DNA of 64,000 bases, from positions 1-64,000 of the forward strand of contig JADYYS010000027.1 in the NCBI GenBank assembly GCA_020853525.1, written 5' to 3'. The stretch is from Ardenticatenales bacterium. GTDB taxonomy: Bacteria; Chloroflexota; Anaerolineae; Epilineales; Epilineaceae. A program made the translations under genes and the position numbers. The notes under the pieces were generated by a model, which saw only the letters and a list, made by a program, of their open reading frames with translations, ran no database searches and was not told the DNA's origin. Each line of letters begins with the position of its first letter. Position 1 is the stretch's first letter. Below are positions 8,143-14,371 of the stretch, one piece after another.

Positions 8143-9471
8143 GTGCGCCCCCTCCCGCTTGCGCGCGCCGGCCGACGGACCCAGGAGGTCGGGCTTATCG
8201 ACGGTTTCCCTCGACACAGCGCGCGGCGTTGCAGCGGCTGCGGCTCGACGCTGCTCGCCAACGAGCGCAACTGCTCGGTGTGCGGCACGCGGGTGCCATG
8301 GCGGCTGACGCGCCGCGGTGTCCTCGTCGAGAGCGCGGCGGCCGTCGTCGGCCTCGCGGCGATCGTCGCAGCGATCCTTGTGTGGCGGTCCGGAGCGCCC
8401 GGCCAGCTGCCTGCGCCGCCCGCCGTCGTGCTGCGCGGCACGGACGCGGCGGCCGCTCCGCCCCCGACAATGGCGGTGAGCGTCGCGACGGCCGTCGTCA
8501 CGGCCACCGCCACCATGCCGCCATTGCCGACCCCGGCCGCTCCGGCGGCCCTCGAGCACACGATCGCGTCCGGCGACACGCTCTGGAACATCGCTTCCGA
8601 GAACGACACGACGGTCGAGGCGATCCTGGCGGCCAACGTCGGCGAGCTGACGCTCGACCGTCTGTCGATCGGGCAGGTGATCAAGATCCCGCTGTCCGAC
8701 ACCCTGCCGCCGGCCGATGCGCCCGTGGCGGAAGCGCCTCCGGCGGTCGAAGCCGCCGCGCCCGTAACGGACACGCTGGCCGCGGACATCCTGGCCAGGG
8801 CCGCTGCGGCCGACGATCTGACCGTCGTCGTCCAAGCGGTGTCCGTCACCGTTGCGGCGGACGACACGCTGTCGACGTTGGCGGAAGCGAACGGCGTGTC
8901 GGTGGACGACGTCGTGGCGGCGAACGGCTTGGCGGACGCCGATGCGATCCTCCAGCCCGGGCAGGTGCTCGTGATGAAGACGGCCGAGGTCGTGACGGCG
9001 ACGCCGCTGCCGGGCGGGATCGCCGGCGGGCAGCCTGGCTCGGACGCAGGCCAGGCCGCGCAGCAGGAGCCGTTCACGGGCGACGCCGACCGCTACGCCG
9101 CACCACTCGCGCTGTCGCCGCTCCTCGGTACGGCCGTCACGGGCGACGCGCCGATGCTGCGCTGGTCGTCCATCGGGCGGCTGCCGCCCGGCATCGCGTA
9201 CATCGTACTGTTGAACGAGGCCGATGCACCTACCGACGATGCCGTGCGCGTGACCGTCCGCGGCGGCGCGACGGCGGCGCGGATCCCGGCGCGCTTCCGC
9301 CCGGCCCTCGGGGCGAGCCGCGAACTCGTCTGGGCCGTGGCTGTCGGCCGGATCGGCGACGGCCTGCTCGGCTCGGACGATCCGACCGTGATGTCCGGCG
9401 ATGTGAACTGGATTGCGTTCACCTGGACGGCGGGCGATGGCGCGACGCCGTCGGCCATCCCCGCCCCGTAG
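8143..9471 (+). CDS. Membrane-anchored protein with zinc ribbon and two LysM domains
   Basis: 442 aa from GTG 8143. A short zinc ribbon (CSGC...CSVC, residues ~30-48) is followed by one membrane helix (~58-80), a TP-rich linker, LysM 1 (HTIASGDTLWNIASENDTT..., residues ~139-183), LysM 2 (residues ~230-283) and a C-terminal Ig-like domain of ~120 residues. LysM domains bind peptidoglycan GlcNAc chains, so the protein probably sits in the membrane with its C-terminal half in the wall; the cytoplasmic zinc ribbon may link it to other proteins. The start is uncertain: AGGAGG at 8182-8187 is not followed by a standard start in frame, and a -10-like TATGCT lies at 8114. Confidence 0.75.
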   Translation: MRPLPLARAGRRTQEVGLIDGFPRHSARRCSGCGSTLLANERNCSVCGTRVPWRLTRRGVLVESAAAVVGLAAIVAAILVWRSGAPGQLPAPPAVVLRGTDAAAAPPPTMAVSVATAVVTATATMPPLPTPAAPAALEHTIASGDTLWNIASENDTTVEAILAANVGELTLDRLSIGQVIKIPLSDTLPPADAPVAEAPPAVEAAAPVTDTLAADILARAAAADDLTVVVQAVSVTVAADDTLSTLAEANGVSVDDVVAANGLADADAILQPGQVLVMKTAEVVTATPLPGGIAGGQPGSDAGQAAQQEPFTGDADRYAAPLALSPLLGTAVTGDAPMLRWSSIGRLPPGIAYIVLLNEADAPTDDAVRVTVRGGATAARIPARFRPALGASRELVWAVAVGRIGDGLLGSDDPTVMSGDVNWIAFTWTAGDGATPSAIPAP

Positions 9472-9493
9472 GGGCGGCCCCCCGTGGCCGCCC
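9472..9493. terminator. Hairpin GGGCGGCC / GGCCGCCC with CCCCGT loop, bidirectional
   Basis: An 8-bp stem (9472-9479 with 9486-9493) and loop CCCCGT begin at the stop codon of the LysM gene, between it and the convergent DivIC-like gene. The same design with the same loop occurs at 22026-22049 between another convergent pair. It probably acts as a transcription end for both strands. A C-rich, T-poor stretch (9494-9545) follows. Confidence 0.5.
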
Positions 9494-9545
9494 TGCGTCG
9501 ATCAACACCCCCCCCCAATCCGCCGAAGTGCCCCCACCCCACCCC

Positions 9546-10064
9546 CTACCGCCTAACCCACCCCCACAACCGCTCGAGCAACCCCGGCTCCTCCGGCGTC
9601 CCCGCCGCCGGCGCGCTCGGCGTGGCCAGCGCCACCTGCACGGGCTGGTCGCCGGGACGGACCATGTGCTGGTCCTCGCGGGCCCAGCGCTCCACATAGG
9701 CATCGCTGCCGGCGAAGGCGGTCTCGGTCTGGATGGCGGCCGTCTCGGTCTCGAGCGCGGCGACGCGCGCCGCCAGCGACAGGCGCTTGGCTTCGGCGCT
9801 CTGGGACACGGCGTACTGGCGGGCGAGGCGGACGGTGTACACCGACAACAGCGCCAGCACGGCCAGCACGACGACGCGTCGGGCGCCGGGGCTGCCGGCG
9901 CGGGAGAGGGGCGGCGTGGACGGGCGCCGCGTCGGCTCGGAGCGCATCGGCGCGGTCGGCATGGACGCGGACGGGGCTGACGCGGATGGCGTGGGTTCAG
10001 CCGGCGTCGGCTCGACCGGCCAAGGTTCTGCCGGCGTCGGCCCGGGCGGTGTCGACGGTCCCAT
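9546..10064 (-). CDS. Septum formation initiator-like protein (DivIC/FtsB family)
   Basis: 172 aa. A Pro/Thr/Ser-rich cytoplasmic N-terminus (~60 residues) precedes one membrane helix (RRVVVLAVLALLSVYTV, ~62-80), a short coiled coil (~85-115) and the segment DAYVERWAREDQHMVRPGD, matching the end of DivIC/FtsB domains, where ExxAR-x(n)-G is conserved. Family members bridge division proteins at the septum as bitopic coiled-coil proteins. The start ATG has GAGGTGAGGAG directly before it. It lies 42 nt downstream of the solute-binding protein gene on the same strand and may be its last operon member. Confidence 0.75.
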   Translation of the reverse strand: MGPSTPPGPTPAEPWPVEPTPAEPTPSASAPSASMPTAPMRSEPTRRPSTPPLSRAGSPGARRVVVLAVLALLSVYTVRLARQYAVSQSAEAKRLSLAARVAALETETAAIQTETAFAGSDAYVERWAREDQHMVRPGDQPVQVALATPSAPAAGTPEEPGLLERLWGWVRR

Positions 10065-10106
10065 CTCCTCACCTCGCAGTACGGTCGATCGGGGCAGCCG
10101 GTCGAC

Positions 10107-11765
10107 CTATTGTCCGAAGATGCGCTCCGTCCGAACGAACCAGTCGCGGGCGGTGAAGTGACGGTCGGCCGGCTCGGCGAGGAATGCCGGCAGCTGGACA
10201 CCGCCGAGGTTCGGGTCGACCACCGCCGTCGTGTAGACCGGATGATAGAGCAATAGGGCGGGTTGGAGCTCGGCGAAGCGGGCCTGGAAGAGGCCGTACA
10301 GCCTGCGCCGCCCGTCCACGTCCTCGGGGGACATCTGTCGGACCGCCACGAGCAACTGGTCGGACTGGGCGTCGGCGTAGCCCGCGAAGTTCAGCCCGGA
10401 CTCCGACTGTGAGCTGTGCCACAGCGGGTACGGGTCGGGGTCGTCGTCCATGCGGGCTCGAACGCCGTACAGCGCCGCCTCGTAGCTGCGCTCCGTCAGC
10501 GCCGTGCGGATCTCTTCCTGGCCGACGGGCCGCACGTCGACGCCGATGCCGACGGTCTGCCAGTCGTCGCGCAGACGGCCGGCAACGGCCAGGAGCTCGG
10601 TGTCGCCGGCGAACACGTCGAGCGCGAAGCGCAGCGGGCGGCCGTCGCGGTCGCGGATCCCGTCGCCGTCGATGTCGACCCAGCCGGCGTCCGTCAGCAG
10701 CTGCTCGGCCGCGGTGCGGTCGAATGTGGGGGCCGGAACATCGGCGTCATAGGCCCATGAACCGGGCGGGATCGGGCTCTTGGCCACGGCGCCCTGGCCG
10801 CGCAGCACGTCCTGGATGATCCCGCTCCGATCGATCGCCAGGCCGAGTGCGCGCCTGACCGGTGCGTCGGCGAACAGCACTTTGGCCGGGTTCAGGTAGA
10901 CGAGGGTGTAGTCGCCCGTCACCGCGTTCAGCTGGCGCACGTCGTCGCCCAGCAAGGCGAGCGCGTCCGGGGTCACGCCGCCCATCAGCTGGACCTCGCG
11001 TCGGCCGAGCGCCTCGAGCGCCGCTGCCTGGCCGTCGTAGAAGCGCAGCGTCATGCCGTCCAGGTAGGGCTGGCGGCGGGTGACGTCCCAATGGCGTTGA
11101 AAGCGCACGAGCCGGATCTGGTCCTGTTCGAGCCCGCCCGGCAGGTCGAGGCGCCACGGCCCGGTGCCGATCGGGGCCAGCGTCGAGGCCTCGTGGCGGG
11201 CGATCTCGCCGATCGGCACGGCCGCGAAGATGTGGGCCGGGACGAGCGCCATCGTGGTGGCCGCCAGGAACGGCGCGAACGGCTCGCGCAGGGTGATCCG
11301 GACGGTCGTGGCATCGACGGCCTCGACCACGGCGTCCCGCCACGCCGCGGCGAGCGGGTGCTTGGCGGTCCCGACGGCGTCGTCGCCGGCCAGCCGGGCC
11401 GTGAAGACGACGTCTTCGCTCGTCACCGGATAGCCGTCGTGCCAAACCGCGTCGCGCAGCTGAAAGGTGTACACGCGGCCGTCGGCGCTGATCGACCACT
11501 CCGTGGCCAGGTCGGGCCGAATCGAGCCGTCGCTGTCGGGGCGGGTCAACCCGCTGAACAGCAGCCGCGCGACGTCGATCTCGACATCGCTCGTCGCCAG
11601 CACCGGGTTGAACGTGCCCGGACGGCCGACGACCGCCTCGACGACCTGTCCACCGCGGGCCGGTCGATCCTCGAACGCGCGGTTGGAGACGAACAGCAGG
11701 ACAAGGCCGATGAGCGCGATGCCGGCGGCGGCAAGCGCGATCTGCCAGCGCAGGTTGCGGAGCAA
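10107..11765 (-). CDS. ABC transporter solute-binding protein, peptide/nickel type (SBP_bac_5)
   Basis: 552 aa. An N-terminal membrane anchor without a lipobox cysteine (residues ~9-27) is followed by the full extracytoplasmic binding domain of the DppA/OppA class: VVEAVVGRPGTFNPVLA, LLFSGLTRPDSDG, VYTFQLRDAVWHDGYPVTSEDVVFT and a C-terminal YHPVYTTAV region. Such proteins capture oligopeptides, nickel or other solutes for an ABC importer; no permease or ATPase gene is adjacent, so the substrate is open. The start is the TTG at 11765, 3 nt after the secG stop, so translation is probably coupled to secG. Its pairing with secG is unusual functionally and is probably only transcriptional. Confidence 0.85.
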   Translation of the reverse strand: MLRNLRWQIALAAAGIALIGLVLLFVSNRAFEDRPARGGQVVEAVVGRPGTFNPVLATSDVEIDVARLLFSGLTRPDSDGSIRPDLATEWSISADGRVYTFQLRDAVWHDGYPVTSEDVVFTARLAGDDAVGTAKHPLAAAWRDAVVEAVDATTVRITLREPFAPFLAATTMALVPAHIFAAVPIGEIARHEASTLAPIGTGPWRLDLPGGLEQDQIRLVRFQRHWDVTRRQPYLDGMTLRFYDGQAAALEALGRREVQLMGGVTPDALALLGDDVRQLNAVTGDYTLVYLNPAKVLFADAPVRRALGLAIDRSGIIQDVLRGQGAVAKSPIPPGSWAYDADVPAPTFDRTAAEQLLTDAGWVDIDGDGIRDRDGRPLRFALDVFAGDTELLAVAGRLRDDWQTVGIGVDVRPVGQEEIRTALTERSYEAALYGVRARMDDDPDPYPLWHSSQSESGLNFAGYADAQSDQLLVAVRQMSPEDVDGRRRLYGLFQARFAELQPALLLYHPVYTTAVVDPNLGGVQLPAFLAEPADRHFTARDWFVRTERIFGQ

Positions 11766-11768
11766 GGC

Positions 11769-11993
11769 TCAGCTGCTGTAGTAGACGGACAGAAACGCCA
11801 GCAGCAGGAACAGGCCCGCGAAGACGACGGTCATGTCGAACACCGTCTTCTCGACACCGCGCCGTGTCCGATACAGGTTCTCTCCGCCGAACATGTCCCC
11901 CAGGCCGCCGTTGCGGGCTTGGAGCATGACGAGGCCGACAAGGCACGTCGCGATGACGATCATCGCGATCTTGACGTAATCCACGAATCCCAT
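11769..11993 (-). CDS. secG: Preprotein translocase subunit SecG
   Basis: 74 aa, the normal SecG size. Two membrane helices (residues ~7-25 and ~52-71) flank a short loop with the conserved ARNGGLGDMFGG-type motif (SecG usually has xGGL[GS]xxFG). It assists SecYEG-mediated protein export. Start ATG 11993 has GGAGG 7 nt upstream; a farther in-frame ATG at 12044 overlaps the promoter -10 box and is rejected. It is the first gene of a minus-strand unit with the solute-binding protein and possibly the DivIC-like gene. Confidence 0.9.
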   Translation of the reverse strand: MGFVDYVKIAMIVIATCLVGLVMLQARNGGLGDMFGGENLYRTRRGVEKTVFDMTVVFAGLFLLLAFLSVYYSS

Positions 11994-12042
11994 GTGATCC
12001 TCCACCGGCGCCGCACCGCGGCCCCGTTCAGGCAAGATCGGC

Positions 12043-12072
12043 ATTCTAACCGCGCATCGCTCGTCCGGTCAA
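12043..12072 (-). promoter_or_regulatory. Sigma70-type promoter for secG operon
   Basis: On the minus strand TTGACC (12072-12067) and TAGAAT (12048-12043) are separated by 18 bp, pointing towards secG, whose ATG lies 49 nt beyond the -10 box. This is one of the best -35/-10 pairs in the window. Confidence 0.65.
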
Positions 12073-12117
12073 CGCATCGGCTTGCGCCGGGGGCCGGAGA
12101 GGCGCTCCAGACCGTCG

Positions 12118-13191
12118 TCAGCCGACGACGGGCACCCACCAGAAAGCCATCGCCAGCATCGCATACACCGCGATGAGCAGGACGCCCTCGAGCCAATTCG
12201 ACGCCCCGTCGTGCGCGACAAGCGTGGCGACGCCGCTCGCCGCGGCCAGCGAGACGAGTTCGAGCGGGCTGAAGATCAGGTCCATCGGTCGGCCGAGGAG
12301 GAGCGAGAGGAAGACGAGCAGCGGGGCGACGAAGAGGGCGATGTGGATCCCGGCGCCGAGCGTGACCGCCAGGCTGACATCCGAGCGGTTGCGCCATGCC
12401 ATCTCGACGCCGACGAGGTGCCCCGAGACGTTGGTGGCCAGCGGGATGATCACGAGGCCGAGGAACGTCTCGGAGACGGCGTGGTCGCGCGTCAGCGGGC
12501 CGATCTGAGCGACGAGCTCGTGGCCGAGCCAGCCGATCCCGAGCAGCGCGACGGCGAGCGTGCCGAGCGCCCGGCCGAGCGGCCAGCGCGGCACATCCGC
12601 TCGGGGCGCGGTAATGCCGGTGCCGTCGCCGTCCCAGTAGAGTGCGAAGTAGAGCGCCATGGCGTACACGATCAACATGATGGCGGCGACCGCCTCGCTC
12701 AGACTCTCGACCGGGCCGCTGTTCCGCACGTGCGGCACGAACGTCCCGTAGAGCGCCGGCACGGACAGCGCGATAACGGAGAGCACCATCATCGTCGCCG
12801 AGAGCTCGGCCTGCTCGCGGTTGAAGTACTGGCGCCGGTGCTTAAGCCCGCCGACGAAAAACGCCAGACCCATCACGAGCAGCAGCATCGACAGCAAGGC
12901 GCCGGTGATGCTGGACTTCACGAGACCGTGCCGCCCCGCCGCGAGCGCCATCGCGCACACGATCAGCTGGGGCGCGTAGGCCAGCGTCGCGGTGAGCAGG
13001 CCGCCCGCCCGCGCGCCGGCGCGCGCGGCCGCCTCCTCGATCGCCCGGCTGACGAGCCTCGAGAGCGGGATGAGCCCGAGCGCCGCAGCTCCGAAGACCC
13101 ACAGCGAGTCCGCCCCCGCAGCCGCGAGCGCCGGGGTGAGCGGCACGCACACCAGAAGGGCGTACGACGTGCGGACCGATTTGAGGCTCAT
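12118..13191 (-). CDS. CAX-like cation/proton antiporter homologue with degenerate cation-binding motifs
   Basis: 357 aa, about 11 predicted membrane helices, two-half CaCA layout. The segments SSITGALLSMLLLVMGLAFFVGG and RSDVSLAVTLGAGIHIALFVAPLLV match CAX-type Ca2+/H+ antiporters closely. However, the two acidic signature motifs are changed: the usual GN-x-x-E of helix 2 reads AYAPQ (Gln75), and the GNAAEH of the second half reads TNVSGH (Gly257). Both glutamates carry the cation in known CAX proteins, so transport of Ca2+ by the usual mechanism is doubtful. The start overlaps the lipid kinase stop (ATGA, 13191). It could be an altered transporter or a non-transporting relative. Confidence 0.75.
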   Translation of the reverse strand: MSLKSVRTSYALLVCVPLTPALAAAGADSLWVFGAAALGLIPLSRLVSRAIEEAAARAGARAGGLLTATLAYAPQLIVCAMALAAGRHGLVKSSITGALLSMLLLVMGLAFFVGGLKHRRQYFNREQAELSATMMVLSVIALSVPALYGTFVPHVRNSGPVESLSEAVAAIMLIVYAMALYFALYWDGDGTGITAPRADVPRWPLGRALGTLAVALLGIGWLGHELVAQIGPLTRDHAVSETFLGLVIIPLATNVSGHLVGVEMAWRNRSDVSLAVTLGAGIHIALFVAPLLVFLSLLLGRPMDLIFSPLELVSLAAASGVATLVAHDGASNWLEGVLLIAVYAMLAMAFWWVPVVG

Positions 13192-14312
13192 CGGTCCACC
13201 GCCGCCGGGTGCCGGGGCCGAACGACCGTGCCGGCTGCGATTCGCGGCCCGAGCGTCGAGCCCGCCTGAAAGAGCGCGGCCGGCGCGCCGGCCGGCACGA
13301 CGAGCGCCAGCGCGCCCGGCACGACGCTGAAGCGCACCGGTGTTGTGCCCCACGGCTCGGCGTCGACGTGCACCGCCTGCGGCGGACGGCCGACGACGTG
13401 AACGACGGTGGCCGGCACCGCCAGCGGGTGGTGCGGTGCGGATCGCCCGAGGACGACCCGGCGGGTGAACGCACCGGGCGACGCTGCGCGGCCGGCGCGG
13501 AGCCACGCGCCGAGCGCTTCGCGCCGCGTGTCGCCCATGAGCACCACGGCGTCCAACCGGCCGTCGTCGAGGCGCGCCTCCGGGGCGAGGTGCGCGATGC
13601 CGGCGTAGAGCGGGATGTTGTGGAGGACGATGCCGTGCAGCCGACCGCGCGTTCGCACGCCGTCGATCCGCACGATGGCCTCACCGCCGCGCGCGCGCAT
13701 CGCGCTCCGCAATGCGACCCAGGCGAAGCCGAGCGCACCGAAGCGTTCCTTCAGCGGCCGCCCCGGGCCCTCGATCGCCGCCGCGACGGCAGCGTCGAGG
13801 CCGACGCCGGCCCACAGCAGGAAGTAGCGCCCGGGCCTGCCCGCCGGCTCGGCCAGCCCGAGGTCGACACGCCGGATCACGCCTGCGGCGAGCGAATCGG
13901 CGGCGGCCGAAAGGTCGGGCGTGCGCAACGGACTCGGCCAACGCACGAGGCCGAGCTGCGCGGCCAGGACATTGGCGGTGCCGGACGGCAGCACGGCCAG
14001 CGCCGTCGCCGAACCGGCCAGTCCGTTGGCCACCTCGTTCACCGTGCCGTCGCCGCCCGCGACGGCCACGACCTCGATGCCGTCGGCGGCTGCCGTCCGG
14101 GCAAGGGCAGCGGCGTCGCCGGGGCCGCCGGTCCAGTGCCACGCGACCGACCAGCCGCGCCGTCGCCACCGTTCAACGGCGGCTTCGAGAGCGGCCCGAC
14201 GGCCGCCGCGGCCGGCCGACGGGTTGGCGATGACGCAGGCGGCGACCGGGCCGCTCAGTTGGCGCGGCGGCACGGCGGCCGCGGGACGGCGCGGCGAAAT
14301 GTTCGGCTTCAC
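13188..14312 (-). CDS. Diacylglycerol kinase-family lipid kinase (YegS/DgkB type)
   Basis: 374 aa. The catalytic domain has the glycine-rich nucleotide motif VVAVAGGDGTVNEVANGL (near residue 83) and LAVLPSGTANVLAA, the hallmarks of the DAGK_cat family, followed by the usual beta-sandwich second domain with LDAVVLMG near the end. The enzyme probably phosphorylates diacylglycerol or a related lipid at the inner membrane face, recycling lipid for phospholipid synthesis. GTG 14312 lies 8 nt behind a perfect TATAAT on the minus strand, so it is probably translated from a leaderless mRNA. It overlaps the downstream CAX-like gene by 4 nt and diverges from the Ser/Thr kinase gene. Confidence 0.85.
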   Translation of the reverse strand: MKPNISPRRPAAAVPPRQLSGPVAACVIANPSAGRGGRRAALEAAVERWRRRGWSVAWHWTGGPGDAAALARTAAADGIEVVAVAGGDGTVNEVANGLAGSATALAVLPSGTANVLAAQLGLVRWPSPLRTPDLSAAADSLAAGVIRRVDLGLAEPAGRPGRYFLLWAGVGLDAAVAAAIEGPGRPLKERFGALGFAWVALRSAMRARGGEAIVRIDGVRTRGRLHGIVLHNIPLYAGIAHLAPEARLDDGRLDAVVLMGDTRREALGAWLRAGRAASPGAFTRRVVLGRSAPHHPLAVPATVVHVVGRPPQAVHVDAEPWGTTPVRFSVVPGALALVVPAGAPAALFQAGSTLGPRIAAGTVVRPRHPAAVDR

Positions 14313-14320
14313 GGCGCGGG

Positions 14321-14326
14321 ATTATA
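14321..14326 (-). promoter_or_regulatory. -10 box TATAAT, leaderless promoter of the lipid kinase
   Basis: A perfect TATAAT on the minus strand ends 8 nt before the GTG start at 14312; there is no room for a ribosome binding site. It stands back to back, 31 bp apart, with the TACAAT box of the plus-strand kinase gene. Confidence 0.6.
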
Positions 14327-14357
14327 CCGTCGCTTCGCCACGCCCGTCGCGTTCGAC

Positions 14358-14363
14358 TACAAT
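14358..14363 (+). promoter_or_regulatory. -10 box TACAAT, leaderless promoter of the Ser/Thr kinase
   Basis: TACAAT is followed by exactly 8 nt and the GTG start at 14372, with no Shine-Dalgarno sequence. The -35 candidate TTCGCC at 14334-14339 is weak (18-bp spacing). Confidence 0.55.
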
Positions 14364-14371
14364 CGCGCGCC

